64,000 nt of DNA from Longimicrobiaceae bacterium (GTDB lineage Bacteria; Gemmatimonadota; Gemmatimonadetes; Longimicrobiales; Longimicrobiaceae), in contig DASVBS010000053.1 of assembly GCA_036375715.1 (NCBI GenBank), positions 62,001 through 126,000 of the forward strand. Reading direction: 5' to 3'. The translations under genes and the position numbers were made by a program. The notes under the pieces are model-generated. The model had not been told where the DNA came from, searched no databases, and was given only the letters and a program-made list of their open reading frames with translations. Within the stretch, counting starts at the first letter, position 1. Each line of letters begins with the position of its first letter. This document shows, one piece after another, positions 18,212 through 28,977 of this stretch.

Positions 18212-18985
18212 TCAGCTTCGCCAGATCCATTCCGGATCGCTGTGCTTTGCGACCAGCTCGCGGACTCGTGCCAGCTCCTTAGAGGACAGCTCCGAGGGCT
18301 GCAGATCGGCCCCCAGGACCTCCGTCCACCCGGCCAGGAGCGCGGCCGTCAGCGTCGTCCAATCGGGGAGCTCTGCCAGGTGCTCGGCCAGGGTTGCCGG
18401 AGGGAGTCCTGCCGGCTGGCCATTACGGGTGACGCTCGCCAGCAGTTGCTGGTCGTCCGCCAGCAGAAGGGAGCCGTGCTGGAGGAGCACCCCCGCACGG
18501 CGCCACTGCGCGCTCCCGACGAGCTTGCGATCCGCCACCACCACCTCCCCCTCTGCCGGCTCCTCGAAGCAGGGGTTAGTGGAGGGGACCGCCGCCCGCG
18601 CCACCGCTGAGGCGTGTATCCGCGCATCCAGGCCCAACCGCCGCAGTCCCGCGGCCAGCGCGCGGTTGATCGAGCGATAGCTCTCCCGCGGGCCGCCGAG
18701 GCTGTGATCGCGCACCACCACTGCGTAGGTGAGCTCGCGCGCGTGCACGACCGCCCGCCCACCCGTAGGCCGCCGCACCACGTCCAGCCCCAGCGCGGCT
18801 ATCCGCTCCCGATCGTACCATCCCACCGCCGGCTGATTCCGCCCGAATGAGAGGCAGCGCGGCTCCCACCGATAGAACCGCAGTACCGGCGTCCCCCCCT
18901 CGCGCACCGACTCCATCAGCGCCTCGTCCACGGCCATATTATACGACCCGGGCGCGGGGGGCGTGTCGAGGAAGCGAAGCTTCAA
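18212..18985 (-). CDS. Lipoate-protein ligase A / LipM-type octanoyltransferase family protein
   Basis: 257 residues of the biotin/lipoyl ligase fold. It has the substrate-binding motif RRPTGGRAVVH (71-81) and the conserved lysine Lys154 in DRKLVGSAQ. Cys139 in NPCFEEP matches the position of the catalytic Cys of Bacillus LipM octanoyltransferase, which LplA ligases lack, so transfer of octanoate from acyl carrier protein to GcvH is the favoured role. Cytoplasmic. gcvH lies about 1 kb upstream on the same strand and gcvP a little further, which fits lipoylation of the glycine cleavage H protein. True ligase activity on free lipoate cannot be excluded. Confidence 0.82.
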   Translation of the reverse strand: MKLRFLDTPPAPGSYNMAVDEALMESVREGGTPVLRFYRWEPRCLSFGRNQPAVGWYDRERIAALGLDVVRRPTGGRAVVHARELTYAVVVRDHSLGGPRESYRSINRALAAGLRRLGLDARIHASAVARAAVPSTNPCFEEPAEGEVVVADRKLVGSAQWRRAGVLLQHGSLLLADDQQLLASVTRNGQPAGLPPATLAEHLAELPDWTTLTAALLAGWTEVLGADLQPSELSSKELARVRELVAKHSDPEWIWRS

Positions 18986-19015
18986 TTCTTGATGTAATTT
19001 TGAATTTTGGAGGTT

Positions 19016-19191
19016 GAATTACGAATTACGAATTACGAATTACGAATTACTTGCCCGGCACAGTCATCCTGACCGAAGGGAAGATACCTCGGAAACCCAT
19101 GCCCTGCGGGATTCCTCGCTTCGCTGGGGAAGGGGCTTTGGCTCCCGCGATGACCGCAAGCTCGTAATTCGTAATTCGTAATTTGTAATTC
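19016..19191. repeat. Heptad inverted-repeat element C (perfect GAATTAC x5 arm)
   Basis: The left arm 19016-19050 is five perfect tandem GAATTAC units. The right arm 19164-19191 is GTAATTC, GTAATTC, GTAATTT, GTAATTC. The 113-base core holds CAGTCATCCTGACCGAAGGG, which resembles a GTCATCCTGAGCGAA-type intergenic repeat I recall from other GC-rich genomes. The final GTAATTC runs into the stop codon of the UPF0173 gene (TGA on minus at 19190-19192). The cleanest example of the element in this window. Confidence 0.9.
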
Positions 19192-19879
19192 AAACTTCGT
19201 AACTGTCCCCCGGCTTCAAGACGACGACCTCCGCCCTCTCGCCCACCAACCTGCGGAACTCTTCCGGGTCCTGCGCGATCAGGTCCCAGGTATTGTAGTG
19301 CACGGGAATGACCACGCGCGGCTGGATGAATTCGACGGCCCGGGCCGCGTCGGCGGGGTCCATGGTGTAGTTGTCGCCGATCGGGAGCAGAGCCACGTCG
19401 ACGGAGCCGGAGAGCAGCTCCATATCCTTGATGAGGGCGGTGTCTCCCGAGTAATAGACCCGTTTCCCGCTGTTCAGCTCGAGCAGGAAGCCGCAGCAGT
19501 CGGTGGTGAAGGCGCCGGTATCGTCCCCCGCGATGCTACCGGTATGCAGTGCCGGCGTCAGCTTCACCCGCCCGAAGGGGAACCGATGGCCTCCGCCGAT
19601 GTTCATCCCGTGGACCTTCTCCACGCCCTGATTCGAGCAGAAGGTCACCAGCTCGAAAGTGGAGACGACCGTGGCGCCGGTGCGCTTCGCCAGCGGGATG
19701 CAGTCGATGAAGTGGTCGAAGTGTCCGTGGGAGACGAGGATGTAGTCGAGCCGATCGATGTCGTCCGGCCGGATGTCGGCCGCTGGATTGTCCGTCAGGA
19801 ACGGATCGAAGAGAATGCGCGTCCCCTCGTCCGTCTCCAGCGAGATGCACGCGTGTCCGTGCCAGGTGAGGGTGGCCAT
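19190..19879 (-). CDS. UPF0173 metal-dependent hydrolase (metallo-beta-lactamase fold)
   Basis: 229 residues, the usual length for UPF0173. It starts ATLTWHGHACISLET and carries the metal-binding motif SHGHFDH, then LTPALHTGS, YYSGDTALI and a final His in VIPVHYNTW, enough ligands for a dinuclear zinc site. The family is cytoplasmic and its substrate is unknown. It is flanked by two heptad inverted-repeat elements, one on each side, and lies between gcvH and the lipoyl transferase gene on the same strand, although a role in lipoyl metabolism is only a guess. Confidence 0.9.
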   Translation of the reverse strand: MATLTWHGHACISLETDEGTRILFDPFLTDNPAADIRPDDIDRLDYILVSHGHFDHFIDCIPLAKRTGATVVSTFELVTFCSNQGVEKVHGMNIGGGHRFPFGRVKLTPALHTGSIAGDDTGAFTTDCCGFLLELNSGKRVYYSGDTALIKDMELLSGSVDVALLPIGDNYTMDPADAARAVEFIQPRVVIPVHYNTWDLIAQDPEEFRRLVGERAEVVVLKPGDSYEV

Positions 19880-19923
19880 CTTCGGAATACGCTGAAGGTT
19901 AAAAGGATCGGGACGTTAGAAGG

Positions 19924-20014
19924 GAAGCTAGAATTCAGAAGCTGGAAGCTAGAAGGAATCTCGATACTGCACCAGCGAATTCTGGCTTCCAGCTTCTCGC
20001 TTCTAGCTTCTCTA
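19924..20014. repeat. Heptad inverted-repeat element D (GAAGCTA/TTCTAGC arms)
   Basis: It has the same architecture as elements A-C with a different unit. The left arm 19924-19958 reads GAAGCTA, GAATTCA, GAAGCTG, GAAGCTA, GAAGGAA. The right arm 19980-20014 reads TTCTGGC, TTCCAGC, TTCTCGC, TTCTAGC, TTCTCTA. The core is only about 21 bases. The right arm overlaps the gcvH stop codon at 20012-20014. Seven-base periodicity in both arms is exact over 35 bases each. Confidence 0.85.
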
Positions 20015-20398
20015 ACTGATCTGCTTCTCATACGCCTCCGCGTCCAGCAGCCCGGCGAGCTCGGACTCGTCTTCCACGCGCAGGCGAATCATCCAGCCGT
20101 TGCCGTAGGGATCGGTGTTCACCAGGGCGGGGTCGGCGTCCAGCGCCTCGTTCACTTCGATCACCTCCCCGGAGACGGGGCAGAAGAGCTCCGACACCGC
20201 CTTCACAGCTTCGATCGTCCCGAACACCTCCATCCGCCCGAAGCGGGCCCCCACCTTGGGGAGCTCGACGAAGACCACGTCCCCCAGCTGGTCCTGCGCA
20301 TAGTCGGTGATGCCGACCGCCACCACCCCCTCCTCCTCCGTCCGGCGCACGTACTCGTGCTCGGGCGTATACAGCAGCTCCTGCGGGACCTTCGACAT
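20012..20398 (-). CDS. gcvH: Glycine cleavage system H protein
   Basis: 128 residues, normal length. It starts VPQELLYTPEHEYVRR and has the lipoylation site Lys66 in TIEAVKAVSELFCPVSGEV, then the C-terminal GNGWMIRLRV segment. The lipoyl arm of Lys66 carries the aminomethyl group between the P protein (gcvP, 1.4 kb away on the other strand), the T protein and the L protein; gcvT and a lipoamide dehydrogenase gene are not in the window. Cytoplasmic. The gcvH and gcvP genes are transcribed divergently with a broken serpin gene between them. Confidence 0.96.
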   Translation of the reverse strand: MSKVPQELLYTPEHEYVRRTEEEGVVAVGITDYAQDQLGDVVFVELPKVGARFGRMEVFGTIEAVKAVSELFCPVSGEVIEVNEALDADPALVNTDPYGNGWMIRLRVEDESELAGLLDAEAYEKQIS

Positions 20399-20524
20399 GG
20401 GGCCTCCACCTTGTAGTGCAGAACACGCATCCGTCCATTCCCGCTTCGAACGGCGGCGGGAGAGCAGAGAATAGACGGGTGCGGATGGAGGGTCAAGCGG
20501 CCGGCGGGCATGCCGCCGGCCGCC

Positions 20525-21644
20525 TCAGGAGGGATCCGTCACCTTACCGATGAAGAGAATCGTCCCGGAAAACCGTTCGCGGATCGCGAACCCGAACGGG
20601 CGGTCGACTCGGATAGGGGCAGGAGCCGATCCGATCTTTACCCCCACGCTCGTTGCGGCCGCCGCCTCCGTCCCCTGTTCATTCACATCCACGAAGCTCT
20701 TCTGCAGAACCTCGTCGATGTAGAGCAACCGCCCGTGGGTGGCCGACATTCCGCTGAAATCAGCCGCGCGGAAGACGAACGCCAGCTCCATCCCCAGACC
20801 CTTCAGGGCATCGTTCAGCTTTTGTTCGTACGCGATGCGGAAGCGCGGTAGATGAACCTCGACCTCTTGTTCGGTGAGATTCATCACGGCAGCTTCCCAC
20901 TGGCCGACGTCGAGCGAAGCGACCAGCTCGTCGATCCCGCCCGGCTCGTGCGGCAGCAGGATCGTCATACTGAAGGCTCCTCGACCGTATGGCAGATCGA
21001 TCACCCGATAGTCATCCGTCACTCGGTGCCCGATCTCCACCATGCCCTGCATCGTAGGCACCTGGACGACCGACCCGTCTTCCCCGTGGAAGGGCTCGAG
21101 CCGTGTCCGGGAAGCATCGAACCGCTGCGTCCACGACCCCTTGAAGTACAGGGCGTTGATCAGGAACATCACGTACTCGTCGACGGTGTCGAGGAACGGC
21201 TGATCGAAGGGGAAGGTCTCCCTGTACCAGACCGAGTTGCCGATACGGAATTACACCGACTGATCCAGCTCGAGGAGCAGGCCGATCAGGTCGCGATACG
21301 ATTCGTTGATGGCCTGCAGTTCCAGCTCGCCAAAGCCGAGGACGCGTCGCATTTTCGCGAGCGTCTCACCGCGGGCGCCGTTCATCGTCATTCCCAAAGC
21401 CAGGGATGCGCTGAACGGGGACAGGAAGAGGTTCCGGTCGCCGAACTCGCGGTCGCTCGCGCGGAAGAGGTCGAAGGTGAAGTCGTTCCCGTGGGCGATG
21501 ACCTGCTGCTCGGCCACAGTCAGCTCGCGGGGCAGAGACGCCAACGGTTGCGGGGCCGAAGGAGTCTCGGCGCACGCGGCACCCAGCAGCAAGCCTGGCA
21601 GCGCAAGCTGGTAGGCCCATCGACCGCATGCGAAAGGCTTCCAT
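20525..21644 (-). pseudogene. Serpin (serine protease inhibitor) pseudogene
   Basis: One reading frame carries a serpin from a lipoprotein-like leader (LALPGLLLGAAC) through NLFLSPFSASLALGMTMNGA to the C-terminal hinge and reactive-loop region (QGTEAAAATSVGV) and the ending RPFGFAIRERFSGTILFIGK. It is broken by an in-frame TAA at 21251-21253, between LLELDQSV and FRIGNSVWYRE. About 45 residues normally found between the NSVW helix and the MFLINALYFKG strand are also missing. No start codon lies in frame before the leader; an ATG at 21629 with GGAAG upstream is in another frame, which suggests a further frameshift. Intact serpins trap proteases by a conformational change; this copy should be inactive. 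Confidence 0.8.
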
Positions 21645-21814
21645 CGGTTGGCATGGGATTGCCTCCGGGGTAGGCGCCAACTTCGTTGGTGGTGGGTGTT
21701 TACTTCGAAGAACGCCTTTACCCTCCGGAAGTTGACCTGGCAGGATGGCGACCGCGGCCGACCAGCGATAGATTCTGCGCTCCCAAATCGCCGCCCCGCG
21801 CAGAGATACCCGAC

Positions 21815-24694
<2,880 letters not shown>

Positions 24695-24809
24695 GGCCCT
24701 CGCCCGAGGGCTGCGCCGCTAGAAGTCGAATCGGTGATCAACGAACTCGGAGTCGATCGAGCGGCACAAAAAGTGGAATGAGCGGGAATGGAACGCGGAT
24801 AAACGAAGT

Positions 24810-24835
24810 GGGGCGGCGCGCATCCGTGCCGCCCC
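24810..24835. terminator. GC-rich hairpin between convergent genes
   Basis: GGGGCGGC at 24810-24817 and GCCGCCCC at 24828-24835 form an 8-bp stem with a 10-base loop. It lies between the end of gcvP and the end of the coiled-coil gene, which converge here. The lack of a U tract makes it a probable rather than certain terminator. Confidence 0.5.
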
Positions 24836-24882
24836 GCGCCTTTGAATCTGAGTCTGTTTCCGCCGGGAACGAGGGCCGTACT

Positions 24883-25407
24883 TCAGCGAGGCGTGAGGCC
24901 GTGCTCAACGGCCACCTCTGAAGGCGAGGGGATCGGAATGTACGGCTCCCCCATCTTCGCTCCCACCGTGCGAATGCTATCGGCGATCGCGTTGTAGCGT
25001 TCCACCGCGGCGTGGTTGCGCGACACCACACCGCGCCAGCGCTCATATACCGCGTTACGCTCCCCCACGTGTTGGTTGTAGCGGGCGAGGACGCTGCGAT
25101 ACTCGTCGTAAAGCGTAGGCGGAAGACGGTTGTCCTCCGCGCGCCGCTCCAGCGCCGCGAGCGCTTCGCGCTCCTCGCGGAGCTCGGAATCGGCCGCCTC
25201 GATCACTGCGCGCAGGCTGTCGGCCGCGATCTGCGACCTCATCACCTCGAGCGCGACCGTGTCGACGGACTCCGTCAGCCGGCGCAGCACCTCGCGCTCC
25301 TCCGCGTACGCCACCCAGCGGTAGCCCTGACGCCCCAGGTTGTAGAGGAGCAGGGCCACGGCGGCGAACAGAAGAAAGCGGCTGCGTGCGGTCCAGTGTA
25401 CGCTCAT
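24883..25407 (-). CDS. Hypothetical membrane-anchored coiled-coil protein
   Basis: 174 residues. A single N-terminal hydrophobic segment (residues 10-22, FLLFAAVALLLYN) is followed by an acidic, Arg/Glu/Ala-rich helical region (about 35-150) likely to form a coiled coil, and a short Pro-rich tail (EPYIPIPSPSEVAVEHG). Probably anchored in the inner membrane with the coil in the periplasm. I do not recognise a family. Good third-position GC bias and a clean start (MSVHWTARSR) support it as a real gene. It is divergent from the next gene, about 100 bases away. Confidence 0.7.
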   Translation of the reverse strand: MSVHWTARSRFLLFAAVALLLYNLGRQGYRWVAYAEEREVLRRLTESVDTVALEVMRSQIAADSLRAVIEAADSELREEREALAALERRAEDNRLPPTLYDEYRSVLARYNQHVGERNAVYERWRGVVSRNHAAVERYNAIADSIRTVGAKMGEPYIPIPSPSEVAVEHGLTPR

Positions 25408-25506
25408 CGAGGGTGCCGGCTGGCGGTTAGATCGCCGGGAAGAAGGTGCGGAGATGGTCTGTCTCTTGCGGCCGCCGCGGGAGGATACACCTACCCTGAC
25501 GCGGCT

Positions 25507-26094
25507 ATGAACGATCCCCTCAGGCTCCTGCGCGACCGGCTGACGCGCGTCTCTCCCGGTGCATTCGGGGAGGCTTCGGTCGATCGCGAATCGCCGGACC
25601 CGTTGCAGATGCTGACCGCCGAGCTACTCCTCTTCACCGGGCTCGGCACAGTCGCCGAAGCGCTGCACGACGGCCAGCACTCCCCCGTCGACCCCTATGC
25701 ACCCGAGAGCGGCCCGCGGGGGGCATTTGCCCGCCTTCGGCCCGTCGATTGGGGCCCCGCGCTTCTCGCGGCCGCCGCGGCGATCGCCCACGCGGTGCAC
25801 GCCATTGCCCCGGGAGAACGCAGCCGGCTGGCCACACGCACCTTTGACCTCGCCGTGGTCGGCATCGGTCTCCTCGGCCTGGCCGATACCCTGGCCGGAG
25901 TGCGCCGAGGTGGACGCCCCCTCTCCCCCGCTCCGCTATCACTGGCCTCGGCCGCCCTGCTCGGCATTCTCGTCGACCGCGCAGAAAGGCAGCACGAGGA
26001 CGAACGCAAGCGACTGGAAAAGCGCGCCCGCATCGTGGAGCGCCTCGTCCCCAAACGCCGACCCCGCCTGGACCGCATCGTCGTGCACGTCTAG
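25507..26094 (+). CDS. Hypothetical membrane protein
   Basis: 195 residues. Three moderately hydrophobic stretches occur at about residues 82-98 (ALLAAAAAIAHAVHAI), 108-125 (LAVVGIGLLGLADTLAG) and 136-152, and the tail is highly basic (ERKRLEKRARIVERLVPKRR). It could be a small inner-membrane protein with a cytoplasmic basic tail. The frame is open from 25012, but those upstream residues are antisense to the coiled-coil gene, so I start at ATG 25507. The family is not recognised. It precedes the transglycosylase gene by about 110 bases on the same strand. Confidence 0.65.
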   Translation: MNDPLRLLRDRLTRVSPGAFGEASVDRESPDPLQMLTAELLLFTGLGTVAEALHDGQHSPVDPYAPESGPRGAFARLRPVDWGPALLAAAAAIAHAVHAIAPGERSRLATRTFDLAVVGIGLLGLADTLAGVRRGGRPLSPAPLSLASAALLGILVDRAERQHEDERKRLEKRARIVERLVPKRRPRLDRIVVHV

Positions 26095-26202
26095 CTCGCC
26101 GCGGCCCGTCCGGCCGGGCACGCCAGATGCGTAAACAACTGCCACTATTATCGTTACGCCTATTCAGACGGCAGCCGGCGGACCCACGGACGGAAGGCGA
26201 CG

Positions 26203-27069
26203 ATGTATTCACCTGCAAGCCGCGATCTACCCCCCTGGGACCGGCGTAGTACGTATCCGCGGCACCCGACAGGAAGGGCGCGGCGGCGCTGGCCACGCGC
26301 CTTCGATGGCGAAGAGGCGATCAAGCCACGCTACCGGCGGGCCATGGACCGGGAGCGCCGCCGAGAGCGGCGGCGCTCCCTGCGTGGGCCAGAGTGGCTG
26401 GCGTCGTTGCGACAGCATCCCGTCCGCAGTGGTCTCGTGGGCCTCGCCGTTGTGGGAACGGCCACCCCGATCGCCATCAACCGGTACCAGCAGGCGATGC
26501 GGCTGGATCCGTCGCATGAGCAGCGCCTCGGCCGCGTCCCCGCCACCGGTGTGAGCGATTCGTCGCTGAGCCGTACCTGGCGCGAGCTGGAGGGACGGAG
26601 GAGCGCTACCGCTGCGCAACGCGAGCAGGTCATCCGCGAGAAGATGCAGGAATACGCCTCGTACGACCTGTCTCGCGAGCTGGCGGAGCAGATCTACGAC
26701 TCGGCCATCGAGGCCGGCATCGACCCGGATATCGCCTTCGGCCTGGTTCGGGCGGAGAGCTCATTCCAGAACTCCGCCACCAGCTACGTCGGGGCCGTCG
26801 GGCTTACCCAGCTGATGCCCGCGACCGCCCGCTGGCTCGAGCGGGGCATCACCAACTCCGAGCTGAGAAACCCGACCACGAACCTGCGCATCGGGTTTCG
26901 CTACCTGAAACAGCTCGTGGAGAAATACAACGGCGACACCGACCTCGCTCTGGTAGCGTACAACCGTGGGCCTGGAACGGTGGACCGCATTCTCGAGCGC
27001 GGCGGGGATCCCGACAACGGCTACGCCGACTTCGTACGCACGGGCGAGGTGGGCGAGCACGAGCTCTGA
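26203..27069 (+). CDS. Lytic transglycosylase, SLT domain, membrane-anchored
   Basis: 288 residues. A very basic N-terminus (residues 25-70), a hydrophobic segment (75-92) and then an SLT lysozyme-like domain from about 155. Catalytic Glu185 in LVRAESSFQN is followed by GAVGLTQLMPATA and LALVAYNRGPGTVDRIL, the three family motifs. It would cleave glycan strands in the periplasm while anchored at the membrane. Smaller and simpler than the Slt70-like enzyme at 4.7-7.1 kb, so the two are not duplicates. ATG 26203 has GGAAG about 6 bases upstream; ATG 26344 is an alternative. Confidence 0.88.
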   Translation: MYSPASRDLPPWDRRSTYPRHPTGRARRRWPRAFDGEEAIKPRYRRAMDRERRRERRRSLRGPEWLASLRQHPVRSGLVGLAVVGTATPIAINRYQQAMRLDPSHEQRLGRVPATGVSDSSLSRTWRELEGRRSATAAQREQVIREKMQEYASYDLSRELAEQIYDSAIEAGIDPDIAFGLVRAESSFQNSATSYVGAVGLTQLMPATARWLERGITNSELRNPTTNLRIGFRYLKQLVEKYNGDTDLALVAYNRGPGTVDRILERGGDPDNGYADFVRTGEVGEHEL

Positions 27070-27167
27070 CTATGAGCTCTGTCACCGGTCTGATGGGCGA
27101 GGGCTCCCCCACGTAGCCGGATGAGGCGGGAGGAGCCCCGGCTCTCCTTCGCCCCCGCTCCGCGCCC

Positions 27168-27854
27168 TCAGAAATCGCCCTTTACCAGGAAGAGCCACTC
27201 CCATCGCCCGGTGGCGGCATTACGCTCGAAGCCTAGGCGCAGGCCCTGATAGCCGGGCTGCAGCGCATACGCCTCCGGAGCCACCCAGAAGTCCTTCCCG
27301 ATCTGGACCAGGCCCGCGTCCAGAAGTCGTGGCACCTGATCGAGCTTTCGGTAATTCTCCCGCTGCCAGGCGATGAGCGCGATGCCCCGATCGCGCTGCG
27401 AGGAGAGTCCGAAGGTGAAGTCCTCCACCATCACCACCGACAAAGAGTCGATCCGGCGCCAGGCGGCGGCGTCGCGGATGGCGAGCGCGAATTCCGCCAG
27501 CGATCCCGTGGCTGCCTCGGCCGGCGCGCGTACCTCGTATACCACATCCTCGGGCTGCACGCTGCCGCTCACCCGCCGGGGGCAGTAGGTGCAGGTGACC
27601 AGGAAATGCCCGAGACTGTCACGCCCGATCACATCCAAGCGCGTAAACGGATAGGGCAGCGCGATGGCCGCCGAATCGGTGACCACGGGGACCTCCGGCC
27701 TCGCCGTCCAGACGATCGACGGAGGAGGGGGTGGCGCCGGAGCGGGAGGCGGTGGCGGCGGGGGTGGCGGGGGCGTGCGCGCGCATGCGCCCGCCACAAC
27801 GGGTACCAGGAATACCAGGACGGACCACCGGCAGAAGGCTCGCTTCAGGTGCAT
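27168..27854 (-). CDS. Hypothetical proline-rich lipoprotein
   Basis: 228 residues. The signal ends in the lipobox VVAGAC, then comes an unbroken poly-Pro stretch with a few Ala (about residues 27-45), likely an extended linker from the membrane, and then a mixed alpha/beta domain of about 180 residues ending GRWEWLFLVKGDF. A CTYC pair lies in FLVTCTYCPRR. I do not recognise the domain. The longer frame to 28142 runs over the neighbouring mqnB gene and is not used. The gene is divergent from mqnB, with about 105 bases between their starts. Confidence 0.7.
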   Translation of the reverse strand: MHLKRAFCRWSVLVFLVPVVAGACARTPPPPPPPPPPAPAPPPPPSIVWTARPEVPVVTDSAAIALPYPFTRLDVIGRDSLGHFLVTCTYCPRRVSGSVQPEDVVYEVRAPAEAATGSLAEFALAIRDAAAWRRIDSLSVVMVEDFTFGLSSQRDRGIALIAWQRENYRKLDQVPRLLDAGLVQIGKDFWVAPEAYALQPGYQGLRLGFERNAATGRWEWLFLVKGDF

Positions 27855-27959
27855 GAGCGACCGACGCAGCGCGACGCTTGATCCATGTCGAGGGCGCCGC
27901 ACGAATGGTAAGTTTATGATTTCAGTAATCGACGACTCACTCGGACGCAGACCCAGCCC

Positions 27960-28688
27960 ATGGACGAACCGGGCGATCTCGTACTCATCGCCTCCGTTCC
28001 ACTCGAAGTCGAGCCGGTGCTGCAGCGCCTGCACGATATGCGGAGGACGACGATCGGCCGCAAGCCCGCGGCGGAAGGTACCCTGGCCGGCCGCCACGTG
28101 GTCGTGATTGAAGGTGGGATGGGAAAGGTGAACGCCGCACAAGCCCTGACCGCGGCGCTGGAGCGCGGCCGCGTCGGGGGCATCGTTGCGTTCGGGGTGG
28201 GGGGAGCCTACCCCGGATCGGGACTCGAGGTAGGCGGGTTGGCCCTGGCGAGTGCGGAGATCTACGGCGACGAGGGGGTGGATGCCCCGGGATCGTGGCT
28301 ATCCAGTGCCGACATCGGCATTCCTCTGCTTCACGGGGAGGAGGGCCCGGTCTACAACGAGATTCCGTTGTCTCCGGCGCGACTGGCGACGGCCTCGGGC
28401 GCCCTCACCGATTCGGGGCTCGCGCACGGCGTCGGGCCCTTCGTCACGGTGTCGGCGTGCTCGGGAACGGCCAGGCGCGGCGAGGAGTTGCGCCGCCGGC
28501 ACGCCGCCCTGGTGGAATCGATGGAAGGAGCCGCCTATGCCCACGTAGCCGCGCTCTACGCCGTGCCCTGCGTGGAGGTAAGGGGAGTCAGCAACGCGGT
28601 GGAGGATCGCGATCTTACCCGCTGGCGCCTGGAGGCCGCCGCCGCGGTGGCGGCGCGGGCTGTGGAGCACGTCGTGGCACACTGGTGA
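27960..28688 (+). CDS. mqnB: Futalosine hydrolase (menaquinone biosynthesis)
   Basis: 242 residues of the purine nucleosidase/phosphorylase fold. Motifs are VVIEGGMGKVNAAQALTAAL near the N-terminus, GGIVAFGVGGAYPGSGLEVG in the ribose/phosphate site, and the substrate-binding VESMEGAAYAHVA with Glu and Met as in MTAN-like enzymes, followed by EVRGVSNAVEDRD, which matches futalosine hydrolases. MqnB releases hypoxanthine from futalosine to give dehypoxanthinylfutalosine, so the organism probably makes menaquinone by the futalosine route. The other mqn genes are not in the window. Cytoplasmic. Confidence 0.85.
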   Translation: MDEPGDLVLIASVPLEVEPVLQRLHDMRRTTIGRKPAAEGTLAGRHVVVIEGGMGKVNAAQALTAALERGRVGGIVAFGVGGAYPGSGLEVGGLALASAEIYGDEGVDAPGSWLSSADIGIPLLHGEEGPVYNEIPLSPARLATASGALTDSGLAHGVGPFVTVSACSGTARRGEELRRRHAALVESMEGAAYAHVAALYAVPCVEVRGVSNAVEDRDLTRWRLEAAAAVAARAVEHVVAHW

Positions 28689-28709
28689 GGCGAGCCGCTT
28701 GGCTCGCGC

Positions 28710-28739
28710 TTGCGGCCTCTCGCCGGCAATCACTAGTAT
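28710..28739 (+). promoter_or_regulatory. Possible sigma-70-like promoter upstream of ftsZ
   Basis: TTGCGG at 28710-28715 and TAGTAT at 28734-28739 are separated by 18 bases, in the 289-base gap between mqnB and ftsZ. This would give ftsZ a leader of about 230 bases. The match is only fair and no experimental support is available; the rest of the gap shows no gene. Confidence 0.3.
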
Positions 28740-28977
28740 GCGGTCACGGATCGTCCGTGCCGTGGATGCGCCGACTATGTCCTCTTTGGGGGGCTACGGC
28801 GCGCGGCGTCCCTTCTCCGCGCCCCACCCCTCGCCCAACGGACAGCGCCCTTCTAAAGAGCGGCTTCCGATTCGACGAATCTTAAGCAGGTCACCCGACT
28901 GAAGTTCAGCCCCCTGGCGGGGCATCAATTCACACCACGCCTGAACGGCGGACGTCCCTCGCGAGGAGTCAGCAGGA

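Noticed and set aside
10382-20014. Heptad arrays considered as CRISPR or clustered spacer arrays
   Set aside because: Units are 7 bases with no spacers, arms are inverted, and no cas genes are present.
21251-21253. Recoding or programmed readthrough of the serpin TAA
   Set aside because: The gene also has an internal deletion and no in-frame start, so decay is the simpler explanation.
21645-21814. Glycine riboswitch upstream of gcvP
   Set aside because: The leader lacks the recognisable tandem aptamer core and I could not fold the conserved elements; short length also argues against it.
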